Shown: piece after piece, positions 7,884 to 17,488 of the stretch
Layout of the letters: each line of letters begins with the position of its first letter
How positions within the stretch are numbered: the first letter of the stretch is position 1
NCBI GenBank assembly: GCA_002295635.1
Contig: DBHK01000010.1
Span: 42,386 to 106,385 of the forward strand
Direction: 5' to 3'
Source: UBA830 sp002295635
Lineage (GTDB): Bacteria; Pseudomonadota; Alphaproteobacteria; MPNO01; UBA830
Length of the DNA stretch: 64,000 nt
Translations under genes and position numbers: made by a program
The notes under the pieces: model-generated
The model's database searches: none
The model's input: only the letters and a program-made list of their open reading frames with translations
What the model was told of the DNA's origin: nothing

Positions 7884-10183
7884 CAAAATCTGGCACCAAA
7901 GCTAAATCTAAATATCTCAGTCTGATCAAAATCTTCTTTAAAAATCGGATACGCGAGTGTGATATTAATCGGCCCGACGGGTGAATCCCACTGAACTCCA
8001 GTACCCACCGACATCCTTATCGACCCAGTATCGGTAATTGAGGCCAGAGTACTATCATTTTCACCAACACTACCGGCGTCGGTAAACACCTGACCCCGAA
8101 ATCCGAATTCGTTCGGTAAACCCAATGGAAAGGCAAGCCCGACCGTACCACGGTAGAACCAATTACCGCCAACAGAATCTTGCGTGGTTAGGTCTCGAGG
8201 TCCAACGCCGGAATCTTCAAAACCGCGCAGTGAAGAACCACCGAGGAAGAACCGATCTATAATACGAATATCGTCATCTATCCCTACAATCAATCCACCT
8301 CCGCCAGTGACTGCCAACGTCAAGTCCTCGCCAAAGGAAAAGAAAGTCCCGGACTTAAGTATATTACGGAGATATTGGGAATCGCCCCCAAAACCAGCAA
8401 GAGTGTTTCCTACCTCCACAAAATACCCATCCGACGGGGAGAAGCGATTATCGCGTTTATCGTATAGAAGAGATTGTCCAATCGCCGACGTAACGAAAGA
8501 TCCGTCCTGTTCCTTGACGGCGGCGGACGCACCAGATGGTATATCGGTTACCTCATCGTTTCGTAAGGTATAATTAATTGATTGAGACAGGATCTCGGTG
8601 ATCCTGTAGCCAGTCCGTAGCTTGAACCCTGTAGTTTCTCGCTGGAACGAACTTGCTGACTTTCGGTCAAGAACTTTTCGGAATACGTCTAACCCTGCTG
8701 AGAGTTCTCGATCAAGAAAGTACGGTTCAGTAAAAGACAAATCTATATCTTGCTGCTTCGCACCAACCTTAACGCCCAGTCTCAAATCCTGTCCACGCCC
8801 AAGCAGATTTCTCTCCCGAAGGCTCACATCCCCCAGCACGCCAGTTTCTGAGGAAATACCGGCACCGAATGCTAATTCGCCAGTTGATTTCTCTCTAACG
8901 GAAATGTCAATTATCGTTTTATCTATCTCTGACCCGGCTTTATTTGTCATACCGGCGCGCTCGAAAAAACCAAGATTACGAATACGCTGCCGCGATCGTC
9001 TGAGTTTCGAAGAATTAAAGGCATCCCCCTCTACTAGCAGGACCTCACGCCGAACGACCTCATCAAGCGTGCGAACATTGCCTGAAATATTTATTAGCTC
9101 TACAAAGACCCGTGGTCCTTCTTTGATATCAAAAGTTACGTCAATAATTTGTTTATTCCGGTCACGACGAACCCGGGGACGGATATCGACAAACGCATAC
9201 CCCATAGTACCCACCGAATCCGTCAGCAGGCCTATCGCAGCCTCGACATCGTCGGCGTTATAACGGGTTCCACTACTGATCGGCAACTCGGCCTGAAGGG
9301 TTTCGGCGTCAACATTTTTCAGAGACGTTCGAACATCAACTCGACCGAATTTGTAACGCTTGCCTTCCTCAATTGTGAACGTCACGAAAAAAGCTTTATT
9401 GTCAGGGGTAAGTTCCGCGATCGTCGAGATAACCCTGAAGTCGGCATAACCATTGGCGAGATAATGACGCCGCAGGAGTTCTCGGTCGAACGTCAGTCGG
9501 TCCGGGTCGTAAGTATCGTCAGACGAAAAGAAACGGTACCAAGCGCTTTCTTTGGTTTGAACAATTTCCCGTAAATCTCCGTCATCGAATTCCTTATTTC
9601 CAACAAACGATATTTTTCGGATTTCACTAAGTTCGCCCTCTTTTATTTCAAAAACGAGGTCCACCCGATTTTGCGGTAACTGAATTACCTTTGGCACGAC
9701 GACAGCAGAAAAACGCCCGCTTCTTCGATAAATATCGCTTATACGCTGAAGGTCAGTTTGGACCCGAGCACGAGTGAATACAACGCGGGGACGTAGCTTG
9801 ACTTCATCGCGAAGAATTTCGTCTTCGATACGGCGGTTCCCCTCAAATACAAGGCGATTAATAATCGGATTCTCGATGATACGGACGACAACGTCGGGAC
9901 CGTCACGACGGATAGTTACATCAGCAAATAAACCAGTCGCGAAAAGGGATTTAAGAGATCGGTCGAGAGTCCCGGGCGAAATACTGTCACCTGGTTTAAT
10001 ACCCATATAGGAGCGAACTGTTCCTGCTTCTATCCGCTGAGCGCCCTCAACTCGGATTTCCCGTAACGGCTTATCGGTGCTCTGCGCAGACAAAGTTGGC
10101 GCGAAGAAAATACCAAAAAGCAGAACAGCGATACCCGACCGGACCACGCAAAGAATTCGTGCGATAATTCTCATATTCTTCAC
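7883..10183 (-). CDS. bamA: Outer membrane protein assembly factor BamA
   Basis: Core of the machine that inserts beta-barrel proteins into the outer membrane. The protein of about 766 residues has a signal peptide ending near SAQS (residue 35), then five POTRA domains to about residue 430, then an Omp85 barrel. The barrel contains the conserved VRG/F-type loop motif here written SSLRGFED, and the protein ends in an aromatic residue (FGARF), as outer membrane barrels do. GTG at 10183 gives the full frame; an in-frame ATG at 10174 is an equally acceptable start. It follows rseP by 7 bases and overlaps the chaperone gene. Confidence 0.96.
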   Translation of the reverse strand: MKNMRIIARILCVVRSGIAVLLFGIFFAPTLSAQSTDKPLREIRVEGAQRIEAGTVRSYMGIKPGDSISPGTLDRSLKSLFATGLFADVTIRRDGPDVVVRIIENPIINRLVFEGNRRIEDEILRDEVKLRPRVVFTRARVQTDLQRISDIYRRSGRFSAVVVPKVIQLPQNRVDLVFEIKEGELSEIRKISFVGNKEFDDGDLREIVQTKESAWYRFFSSDDTYDPDRLTFDRELLRRHYLANGYADFRVISTIAELTPDNKAFFVTFTIEEGKRYKFGRVDVRTSLKNVDAETLQAELPISSGTRYNADDVEAAIGLLTDSVGTMGYAFVDIRPRVRRDRNKQIIDVTFDIKEGPRVFVELINISGNVRTLDEVVRREVLLVEGDAFNSSKLRRSRQRIRNLGFFERAGMTNKAGSEIDKTIIDISVREKSTGELAFGAGISSETGVLGDVSLRERNLLGRGQDLRLGVKVGAKQQDIDLSFTEPYFLDRELSAGLDVFRKVLDRKSASSFQRETTGFKLRTGYRITEILSQSINYTLRNDEVTDIPSGASAAVKEQDGSFVTSAIGQSLLYDKRDNRFSPSDGYFVEVGNTLAGFGGDSQYLRNILKSGTFFSFGEDLTLAVTGGGGLIVGIDDDIRIIDRFFLGGSSLRGFEDSGVGPRDLTTQDSVGGNWFYRGTVGLAFPLGLPNEFGFRGQVFTDAGSVGENDSTLASITDTGSIRMSVGTGVQWDSPVGPINITLAYPIFKEDFDQTEIFRFSFGARF

Positions 10184-10190
10184 TATCTGG

Positions 10191-11339
10191 TCACGTCACC
10201 AGTTTGACGAAAAAATCTACGACGCGTAGCTGAACCAGATCATTCCATGTAGCAAATATCATCAGCGCAAGCACCAACGCAAAACCAATTTTCATCCCGT
10301 ATTCTTGGGTGCGCTCGCCAAGCGGGTTACCGCGAAGCGCCTCTATAGCGTACATCATTAGATGTCCGCCATCTAACATCGGCACAGGGAAAAGATTTAT
10401 GAGTCCAAGATTGATCGAAAGAATGGTCGCGAAAAATAGGGCGCTTATCAGACCGGCCTGCCAAACGTCACCGGACATTTGGGCAATACGTATCGGACCA
10501 CCTATTTCTTTTGTGGTTCGGGTCCCGTTTAGTATCTGACCAATAGCGGAAAGTATGCTTCCGGTCAGGATGTACGTTTCCTCTGTCGCGCGCAATATCG
10601 CGGTAAATGGCCCATGCCGGACCAGTTCCCGATCAAGACCCGAGCGGGTAATACCAAGCTGGCCGTAACGCTGATGACCAAACCGTCCTTCCTGGTCGAT
10701 AACATCAGGCGTGGCGTTCAGTATTATCTCGCGGCCGCCACGTTTCACGACGAAATCCAAAGGTACACCGGGGAAAAGCCGCACCGTTCGGACTACCTCT
10801 TCGAAACGCTCAATCGACGAACCATCGATGGAAACTATGATGTCTCCCGGCTGGAAGCCCGCCCTGTCCGCAGACTTCCCAGGGATAACAGTTCCGACGT
10901 CAGGCGGGGTGAATGGCTGGCCAACTGACATGAACATACCGGAAAGTATTATAATTGCGAGCAGGAAATTGGCGATAGGACCAGCGGCAACGATAAACGC
11001 CCGCTCACCAAGAGATTTTGTATTAAACGCCGCTTCTCTCTCTTCGGGACACATGGCTTCTGTCGAGGTTGATTCCCCTTTTACGCGCTTACCGACCAAC
11101 ATTTCTCCAAACATTTTGACGTAGCCGCCAAACGGAATAAGGCTCAAACGCCATCGGGTGCCACGCTTATCCGTCCACCCAGCGATCTCGCGTCCAAATC
11201 CGACAGAAAAAACCTCTACCCGAACACCGCATGCGCGGGCTGCAATATAGTGGCCCATCTCGTGGACGAACACGAGAATTGTTAGTACCACTAGAAACGG
11301 AAGTAAAAAATCTAAGAGTAGGGAGGCGAAGTCAATCAT
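10191..11339 (-). CDS. rseP: Site-2 intramembrane zinc protease RseP
   Basis: Cleaves transmembrane segments, typically of anti-sigma factors, linking envelope stress to transcription. The zinc motif HEMGH is at residues 26-30 inside the first membrane segment, a PDZ domain lies around residues 125-205 (PGKSADRAGFQPGDII), and the C-terminal LDGGH motif supplies the third ligand. The ATG at 11339 (382 residues) is preferred over a TTG four codons upstream. It lies between dxr and bamA as in most proteobacteria. Only one PDZ domain is evident, unlike the two of E. coli. Confidence 0.94.
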   Translation of the reverse strand: MIDFASLLLDFLLPFLVVLTILVFVHEMGHYIAARACGVRVEVFSVGFGREIAGWTDKRGTRWRLSLIPFGGYVKMFGEMLVGKRVKGESTSTEAMCPEEREAAFNTKSLGERAFIVAAGPIANFLLAIIILSGMFMSVGQPFTPPDVGTVIPGKSADRAGFQPGDIIVSIDGSSIERFEEVVRTVRLFPGVPLDFVVKRGGREIILNATPDVIDQEGRFGHQRYGQLGITRSGLDRELVRHGPFTAILRATEETYILTGSILSAIGQILNGTRTTKEIGGPIRIAQMSGDVWQAGLISALFFATILSINLGLINLFPVPMLDGGHLMMYAIEALRGNPLGERTQEYGMKIGFALVLALMIFATWNDLVQLRVVDFFVKLVT

Positions 11340-11375
11340 CAGCTCAAACAATCAGTTTTCCGGTCCATGCACAAC

Positions 11376-12590
11376 TCAGACCTTCAGCCCCTCCACACAC
11401 ATCAGATCTCGCGCCACCCGTCTTGCTTCGGCGTCCACAGCAAGAGCGTTGTCGACCGTCTGAATTTCTGAGTCAGGCATCTTTTCAAGGGTTTCCTCAA
11501 CAATTAGCGGAATATTTAGAAAACCCACTTTTCCAGTCAGAAAACCCGCCACAGCCTCCTCGTTGGAGGCATTAAGGATAGTAGGCGCGGCCCCACCCCT
11601 TTTCAAGGCCTCGCGCGCCAATCGCAGTGATGGAAATCGTTGTGAGTCAGGACGCTCGAATGTCAATGTAGCTATTTTTCCAAGATCTAGACGTGCACTC
11701 GGCGTCGGCATACGGTCCGGCCAAGCGAGCGCATACGAAATCGGAGTTCGCATATCGGGTACTCCGAGCTGGGCGAGCACAGATCCATCTACATATGCAA
11801 CCATGCTATGGATTATAGACTGCGGGTGCACCAGAATATCTATTTTGTCCTCTGGGAAACCAAATAAATAAAAAGCTTCTATAAGCTCTAGTCCCTTATT
11901 CATCATAGTAGCGGAATCAACCGATATCTTGGCGCCCATTCTCCAGTTAGGATGTGCAATAGCTTCAGCGGGAGTAGCCAATCGCATCTCTTCCGACGTC
12001 GATGTGCGAAAGGGGCCACCGGAGGCGGTCAGTATGATTTTTTCGACAGATTCCCGCTGGTCAAAAGGAAATACCTGGAAAATCGCATTGTGTTCAGAAT
12101 CTACGGGCAACAACATTGCCCCACTTCGCGACGCAGCCTCGAGCATAAGCTCACCCGCACAAACAAGACATTCCTTGTTAGCGAGGGCTACGATCGCACC
12201 CTGACGAACTGCCTCCAATGTTGGTTCTAGACCGGCGGCACCAACAATCCCCGCCATCAACCAATCGACCTCGCGGGCCGCCGCTTCAATAATGCCCTCG
12301 GGCCCTGCGGCGACTTCAGTACCCGACCCTGACAACGCTGTTTTGAGATCCGTGTACTTGTCGGGATCACCAATAGCAACGAAACGTGCATTGAAACGTC
12401 GCGCCTGCGCCGCTAATTCATCAACATTGCGATAGGCGGTCAACGCCTCAACGCGATAAGCGGTAGCATTCCTTTCAATTAGATCGATAGTATTCGTGCC
12501 GATCGACCCGGTCGATCCCAGTATAGTGATCCGACGCGGCCCGGTACTGTCAACCACCGTCTGTACCGGATCTCCCGTTGCTCTGATCAT
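11376..12590 (-). CDS. dxr: 1-deoxy-D-xylulose-5-phosphate reductoisomerase
   Basis: Second step of the MEP isoprenoid pathway: NADPH-dependent conversion of DXP to MEP. The N-terminal Rossmann motif GSTGSIGTNT is at residues 25-34, the metal and substrate region contains PVDSEHNAIFQ, and the flexible-loop region carries PNWRMGAKISVDSATMMNKG. At 404 residues it is complete. Its ATG overlaps the cdsA stop by 4 bp. It supplies precursors for UppS in the same operon. Confidence 0.96.
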   Translation of the reverse strand: MIRATGDPVQTVVDSTGPRRITILGSTGSIGTNTIDLIERNATAYRVEALTAYRNVDELAAQARRFNARFVAIGDPDKYTDLKTALSGSGTEVAAGPEGIIEAAAREVDWLMAGIVGAAGLEPTLEAVRQGAIVALANKECLVCAGELMLEAASRSGAMLLPVDSEHNAIFQVFPFDQRESVEKIILTASGGPFRTSTSEEMRLATPAEAIAHPNWRMGAKISVDSATMMNKGLELIEAFYLFGFPEDKIDILVHPQSIIHSMVAYVDGSVLAQLGVPDMRTPISYALAWPDRMPTPSARLDLGKIATLTFERPDSQRFPSLRLAREALKRGGAAPTILNASNEEAVAGFLTGKVGFLNIPLIVEETLEKMPDSEIQTVDNALAVDAEARRVARDLMCVEGLKV

Positions 12591-13399
12591 GCCCCACCTC
12601 CGCCGAACATTAATAGCACGATTGCCACCATGGGTGTGGTCAATAACATGCTATCCAGCCTATCGAGGACACCCCCATGCCCCGGGATAATGCTGCTGGA
12701 GTCCTTAACTTGATATTTCCGTTTTACCGCCGAAACTAGTAAGTCCCCAAGCTGGGCAAAAACGGCGACACCTATTCCGACGGCCATACCCGTCACATAA
12801 TCGGTATAGCCGGCACCCGACAGCCAAAGGCCACTCCAGATCGATGCCAGAACAAGGCCTCCAACAAGACCTGCCCAAGTTTTGTTCGGACTCAACCTTG
12901 GCGCTAGTTTTGCGCCACCTATTCCCCGTCCGACAAAGTATCCACCGATGTCTGTACACCACACCGTAAAAGCTAGCCAGATCGTAAGCACCCGACCTGT
13001 TTCAGGCAAACCCCGAATCCACAGGACCGACAAGGTAAAAGCACCAATCAAAACTATGCCAATCGCTAGGCTCTTGGACGAACCTAAGTATTGAAGAAAG
13101 AACACAACAACGGTGCTCACAAAAATCCAGATAAGAGCCGCGCTCGGCACCCCGAGAACCATTGTGCCGATCGTCCCAATCACGCCCGCGATTACGAGCC
13201 ACCCCGAAAGATGAAATTGGCCGTTAGAGCAAATTCGCGCCCACTCCCAAGCCATTAAAAGAGCGACAATGCCGACGATAATTTCAAACCAAGGAGACCC
13301 GAGATAGATCGCAATTAAAGTAGGGGGAACGAGAACCAGCGTGGATAGCAGGCGCGGGATAAGTTCTCCATTCTTTTGATCAGACGGTGGTGATACCAT
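12587..13399 (-). CDS. cdsA: Phosphatidate cytidylyltransferase
   Basis: Makes CDP-diacylglycerol from phosphatidate and CTP in the inner membrane, the branch point of phospholipid synthesis. The protein (270 residues from the ATG at 13399) is strongly hydrophobic with about seven to eight membrane segments, and ends with the family signature SAVKRKYQVKD followed by PGHGGVLDRLDS. A longer frame from a TTG at 13429 would overlap uppS by 50 bases; the ATG overlaps it by 20, so I prefer the ATG, though its ribosome site is weak. Confidence 0.92.
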   Translation of the reverse strand: MVSPPSDQKNGELIPRLLSTLVLVPPTLIAIYLGSPWFEIIVGIVALLMAWEWARICSNGQFHLSGWLVIAGVIGTIGTMVLGVPSAALIWIFVSTVVVFFLQYLGSSKSLAIGIVLIGAFTLSVLWIRGLPETGRVLTIWLAFTVWCTDIGGYFVGRGIGGAKLAPRLSPNKTWAGLVGGLVLASIWSGLWLSGAGYTDYVTGMAVGIGVAVFAQLGDLLVSAVKRKYQVKDSSSIIPGHGGVLDRLDSMLLTTPMVAIVLLMFGGGGA

Positions 13400-14114
13400 A
13401 ACGCCGTTCGCGGCTACCAAACTCCGCAATCAAACTCTCTAGTTCTTCCTTGGAAAAGTCGGGCCACAAAACATCGGTAAATACTAATTCAGAATATGCG
13501 GACTGCCAGAGCAGAAAGTTACTGATCCTCTGTTCTCCGCTAGTACGGATGATTAAGTCCGGGTCCGGAACGTCGAATGTAAAAAGCCGGGAATTAAGTG
13601 CGTTTTCGTCGATCGCTTCCGGATCGATCTCACCTGCGGCAGCGTCGATCGCTAATTTTCGTGCAGCCATCGTGATTTCTTGGCGGCTTCCATAGCTAAA
13701 TGCTACAATAAGTTCGAGTTCTGCGTTTCCTCTCGTTTTCTGTTCTGACATCTCAAATAGTGAGACAATGTCTGGTTCGAGTAGGCTACGATCACCGATG
13801 AACCGAATGCGAACCCCTTCGCGCGCCAATTCCGCAATTTCCTTACGCAGATAAACCCGAAGCAGGCCCATCAGATCAGAAATCTCCCGAGCTGGGCGTT
13901 TCCAATTTTCTAGGGAGAAGCCATACAGCGTGAGGTAGCGTATACCAAGTTGCTTTGCGGCAATTACTGTTGACCTGACTGATTCTGCCCCTTGTGCATG
14001 TCCGGCGGCTCTAGGTAGACCACGCGCCTCCGCCCACCGGCCATTACCGTCCATAATGATGGCTACATGGGTCGGTGTACCGTTCGAATGCGGCTGACTG
14101 GGCAATGGCTTCAT
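13380..14114 (-). CDS. uppS: Undecaprenyl diphosphate synthase
   Basis: Elongates farnesyl diphosphate with isopentenyl diphosphate to the C55 carrier used for peptidoglycan and O-antigen. Motifs: HVAIIMDGNGRWA near the N-terminus with catalytic Asp22, FSLENWKRP, and the C-terminal PDLIIRTSGEQRISNFLLW. I chose the ATG at 14114 (244 residues), 4 bases after the frr stop, over an ATG at 14183 that would lie inside frr and add a non-conserved, basic N-terminus. Confidence 0.95.
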   Translation of the reverse strand: MKPLPSQPHSNGTPTHVAIIMDGNGRWAEARGLPRAAGHAQGAESVRSTVIAAKQLGIRYLTLYGFSLENWKRPAREISDLMGLLRVYLRKEIAELAREGVRIRFIGDRSLLEPDIVSLFEMSEQKTRGNAELELIVAFSYGSRQEITMAARKLAIDAAAGEIDPEAIDENALNSRLFTFDVPDPDLIIRTSGEQRISNFLLWQSAYSELVFTDVLWPDFSKEELESLIAEFGSRERRYGITTV

Positions 14115-14118
14115 GAAT

Positions 14119-14676
14119 CTATACCTGGAGAATTTCCATTTCCTTAGATTCGACTGCCTTATCAATATCTTTGATAATATCATCGGTCAGCGTCTGAACT
14201 TCATCCACCCAGGCATGCTGTTCATCCTGGGAAATTTCGCCTTCCTTTTCCATCTTCTTTAGATTGTCGATACCGTCGCGGCGAACATTGCGCACGGCGA
14301 CCCGCGCTTGTTCGGCGTATTTACTAGCAACTTTCGTCATTTCTACGCGCCGTTCTTCCGAGAGTTGGGGCACCGGGACCCGTACGACATTGCCCTCGGT
14401 TTGCGGATTTAGCCCTAGATCGGAGTCTCGGATCGCCTTTTCAACCGAAGGAACAAGGGAATTATCCCACACCTGCACCGAGAGAGTCCGGGCGTCCGGC
14501 GCACTTATTGTACCAATCTGATTTAGAGGCATGTTGGAGCCATAGGCATCAACATGAATTGGCTCCAGAAGAGCGGGGCTCGCACGCCCAGTACGTAGGC
14601 CACCGAATTCTTCTTTAAGCACCTCAACCGCGCCCCTCATTCGCCGCTTCAGATCGTTAATATCAGGATCAGCCAT
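14119..14676 (-). CDS. frr: Ribosome recycling factor
   Basis: Splits post-termination ribosomes together with EF-G. The 185-residue length is exactly that of the family, with the typical GGLRTGRASPALLEPI near the N-terminus and the RVAVRNVRRDGID stretch near residue 130, both ends of the long three-helix arm. It sits 16 bases after pyrH and 4 bases before uppS, the standard order rpsB-tsf-pyrH-frr-uppS. Confidence 0.97.
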   Translation of the reverse strand: MADPDINDLKRRMRGAVEVLKEEFGGLRTGRASPALLEPIHVDAYGSNMPLNQIGTISAPDARTLSVQVWDNSLVPSVEKAIRDSDLGLNPQTEGNVVRVPVPQLSEERRVEMTKVASKYAEQARVAVRNVRRDGIDNLKKMEKEGEISQDEQHAWVDEVQTLTDDIIKDIDKAVESKEMEILQV

Positions 14677-14692
14677 GTCAGTCTCCCAGTCT

Positions 14693-15424
14693 TCATGAAG
14701 AATCCGAAATGATCGTAAACGTACCCTCGCCTTTAACTACCTGAGCGAAGGAACTGGAATTTTGGATCGAAAATACCAGAATCGGTATGCCATTTTCACG
14801 CGCGAGTGAAATCGCAGACGCATCCATCACCCGTAGATCACGGGACAGAACATCCATATAAGTCAGAGTTTCATAACGTTCCGCATCCTTCACCTGTTTT
14901 GGATCGGCAGAATAAACACCATCGACTTTCGTACCCTTGAATATAGCATCACAGTTCATCTCGGTTGCTCGCAACGCAGCTGCGGTATCAGTTGTGAAGT
15001 AGGGGTTACCCGTGCCCGCGGCGAAAATTACAACCCTGCCTTTTTCCATGTGCCGAAATGCCCGCCGGCGGACGAACGGCTCGCAAATAGTCGCCATTGG
15101 AATAGCCGACTGTACCCGAGTTGGTACCCCAATATCCTCCAAGCCTCCCTGCAAAGCCAGAGCATTCATCACTGTTGCAAGCATGCCCATATAATCCGCA
15201 GTACCGCGCTCTAGGCCGGCAGCCGCACCGGAGATACCGCGGAAGATGTTACCGCCGCCGATAACTAGACAAACTTCGCCCCCAATATCTGTTACCGATT
15301 TAATTTCATTGGCAATCCTGTCGACCGTACCCGGATCTATTCCATACTGACGATCGCCCATTAAGGCCTCTCCCGAAACCTTCAAGAGGACCCGTTTGAA
15401 CCTTAATCGATCACTTTCCGTCAT
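14693..15424 (-). CDS. pyrH: UMP kinase
   Basis: Phosphorylates UMP to UDP, feeding pyrimidine nucleotide synthesis. The 243-residue protein belongs to the amino acid kinase family: KVSGEALMG near the N-terminus, the glycine-rich VIGGGNIFRG, FAAGTGNPYFTTDTAAALRA for nucleotide binding, and the uridine-site KGTKVDGVYSADP. It lies between tsf and frr. Confidence 0.97.
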   Translation of the reverse strand: MTESDRLRFKRVLLKVSGEALMGDRQYGIDPGTVDRIANEIKSVTDIGGEVCLVIGGGNIFRGISGAAAGLERGTADYMGMLATVMNALALQGGLEDIGVPTRVQSAIPMATICEPFVRRRAFRHMEKGRVVIFAAGTGNPYFTTDTAAALRATEMNCDAIFKGTKVDGVYSADPKQVKDAERYETLTYMDVLSRDLRVMDASAISLARENGIPILVFSIQNSSSFAQVVKGEGTFTIISDSS

Positions 15425-15468
15425 CCCGGCTGCCTCAATTTTGTTCAGAACCGATGCAAGTATACTCC

Positions 15469-16392
15469 CTAACCGCCCGCTGTTGCCGCAACTTCGGCCG
15501 CAAAGTCTGACTCTTCCTTCTCAATCCCGTCTCCAATCTGAAAGCGGACAAATCCAGCAACCTTGATGTTGCCACCGACATCCTCGCCGGCCGCATCAAC
15601 TGCGCTAACCACCTTAGTTTCGCCGTCGATCACATAGGTCTGTTCTAATAAACAGACCTCCTCGAAATACTTACGCATTCGGCCATCAACCATTTTCTGA
15701 ATGATATCTTCAGACTTGCCTTCCTCCCGGGCCTGTTCGACGAGAATATCACGCTCACGGTCAGATGTTGCTTGTTCGATATCCTCCCGCGACACCCATT
15801 GTGGACTGGTAGCGGCAATATGCATTGCCAACTGTTTACCAAATGCTGCCAACTTCGTCTTATCGCCATTCGATTCAAGGCCGACTATTACGCCAATTTT
15901 GCCCATATCGGGCGCCACCGCACTATGGACATAAGAGGAAACGACACCAGATTTCACCGTAATACCGGCAGATCTTCGGAAGGTGAGATTCTCACCGATC
16001 ATGCCAATCATTTCCGTCACCGTTTCCTGTACTGTTTTTCCCCCATCAAGCTCCGTCGCCGCTGTAGCATCAAAATTACCACCCTTCTCAATTGCTACGG
16101 CCGCGATACCAGCCGCGAAGCGCTGGAAGTCAGGGTTTCGAGCGACGAAGTCGGTCTCTGAATTAAGTTCGATAACAGCACCTGAACCGCTTGAAGTCGC
16201 CACGGCTATTAAACCTTCCGCAGCGACGCGGCCCGATTTCTTGGCTGCCGCCGCCAAACCCTTCATCCTTAACCAATCAATGGCCGCTTCCATATCACCA
16301 TCGTTCTCCACCAGCGCCTTCTTACAATCCATCATGCCGGCGCCGGATTTCTCTCGCAGTTCCTTAACGAGTGCTGCTGTAATTTCGGCCAT
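15469..16392 (-). CDS. tsf: Translation elongation factor Ts
   Basis: Nucleotide exchange factor that regenerates EF-Tu-GTP. The 307-residue protein has the N-terminal UBA-like domain with KSGAGMMDCKKAL, the catalytic TDFVARN motif near residue 83 that inserts into EF-Tu, and two core repeats. It follows rpsB by 50 bases in an A/T-rich spacer. It is slightly longer than E. coli EF-Ts (283), as usual in this class. Confidence 0.97.
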   Translation of the reverse strand: MAEITAALVKELREKSGAGMMDCKKALVENDGDMEAAIDWLRMKGLAAAAKKSGRVAAEGLIAVATSSGSGAVIELNSETDFVARNPDFQRFAAGIAAVAIEKGGNFDATAATELDGGKTVQETVTEMIGMIGENLTFRRSAGITVKSGVVSSYVHSAVAPDMGKIGVIVGLESNGDKTKLAAFGKQLAMHIAATSPQWVSREDIEQATSDRERDILVEQAREEGKSEDIIQKMVDGRMRKYFEEVCLLEQTYVIDGETKVVSAVDAAGEDVGGNIKVAGFVRFQIGDGIEKEESDFAAEVAATAGG

Positions 16393-16442
16393 AATTTACT
16401 TTCTCAATAAACAATCATAACTACTTAATAAACTTATTATTT

Positions 16443-17321
16443 TTATTCCGGGGACGCTTCTTCTTCAGCTATTTTTTCCTCTCCCGATGACCCCGTTTCG
16501 GCCGGTGCATCCTCCGATGGTACGACTTCCACGGAAGGCGCTGCTTCAGTCTCGGTTACCCCTACCACAGGTATATCTTCCGCAGGCGCTTCTTCGGACT
16601 CACCGATATCCACCCCCGACGAGACTGCTTCCTGCTGTAGGCCGTCAAGCACAGATGCTGATACTAATTCACAATAGAGCGCGATGGAGCGAATTGCATC
16701 GTCGTTACCGGGGATTGGGAAAGTGATACCCTTCGGACTGGAATTGCTGTCTATAACGCCGACCACCGGGATTCCGAGCTTTACCGCTTCGGCGACCGCG
16801 AGTTCTTCCTTATTAGTATCTATGACGAACAACATATCTGGAAGGCCACCCATGTCCTTTATACCGCCGAGAGAGCGATCCAACTTATCACGCTCTCGCG
16901 TCAGGTTTAAAAGCTCCTTCTTTGTCAGACCTTCCGCGATTTCAGCGGAGCCGAGCATTTCCTCTAGTTCATGAAGTCGCTTGATTGAGGCCGTGATAGT
17001 CTTCCAGTTGGTCAACATACCTCCTAACCAGCGATGGTTGACGTAGTACTGGCCGCAGCGTCCAGCCGCCTCCGAAACGATCTCACTAGCTTGACGCTTG
17101 GTCCCAACAAACAATACCCTTCCGCCGCGCGCCGTAACCTCGCGAACCGCAGCCAGCGCCGCGTGTAACATCGGAACCGTCAGCTGCAAATCAAGGATAT
17201 GTACTTTGTTCCGTACACCGAAGATGTACGGTTCCATTTGCGGATTCCATCGCCGCGTATTGTGTCCGAAATGTACTCCAGCTTCCAAAAGCTGGCGCAT
17301 TGAGAATTCAGGCATTGCCAT
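16443..17321 (-). CDS. rpsB: 30S ribosomal protein S2 with acidic C-terminal tail
   Basis: Component of the small ribosomal subunit that binds S1 and the head. MAMPEFSMRQLLEAGVHFGH is the family start, preceded by an AGAAGGA ribosome site. The core reaches about residue 230. The last about 55 residues are a low-complexity Glu/Ala/Pro/Val-rich acidic extension, making it 292 residues against about 241 in E. coli. Acidic S2 extensions occur in alphaproteobacteria, but this one is long. It leads the tsf-pyrH-frr operon. Confidence 0.96.
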   Translation of the reverse strand: MAMPEFSMRQLLEAGVHFGHNTRRWNPQMEPYIFGVRNKVHILDLQLTVPMLHAALAAVREVTARGGRVLFVGTKRQASEIVSEAAGRCGQYYVNHRWLGGMLTNWKTITASIKRLHELEEMLGSAEIAEGLTKKELLNLTRERDKLDRSLGGIKDMGGLPDMLFVIDTNKEELAVAEAVKLGIPVVGVIDSNSSPKGITFPIPGNDDAIRSIALYCELVSASVLDGLQQEAVSSGVDIGESEEAPAEDIPVVGVTETEAAPSVEVVPSEDAPAETGSSGEEKIAEEEASPE

Positions 17322-17406
17322 ATTCTAGGTCCTTCTCCGGTTAAGCCTCCGCGGGAGTGGTCGTATATTTAGGGGTTAACCCTAAAAACATGACACCGGA
17401 TCGAAC

Positions 17407-17427
17407 TGCCGGCCTATGACGCCGGCA
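17407..17427 (-). other. Hairpin in the rpsB leader
   Basis: On the minus strand TGCCGGC-gtcatag-GCCGGCA forms a perfect 7-bp GC-rich stem with a 7-base loop, about 86-106 bases before the rpsB start and downstream of the promoter candidate, so it would be in the mRNA leader. Without a T-run it is not a terminator; a role in S2 autoregulation is conceivable but I do not recognise a known leader family. Confidence 0.3.
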
Positions 17428-17459
17428 CCCGTAACCCCGCGTGCGGATTTATGCGCGAT

Positions 17460-17488
17460 TCTTTACTCCCCAGAACACTGATTTGCAA
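17460..17488 (-). promoter_or_regulatory. Candidate sigma-70-type promoter of rpsB-tsf
   Basis: On the minus strand TTGCAA (17488-17483) and TAAAGA (17465-17460) are separated by 17 bases. This would start transcription about 130 bases before rpsB and give a leader containing the hairpin at 17407-17427. Found by eye only. Confidence 0.3.
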
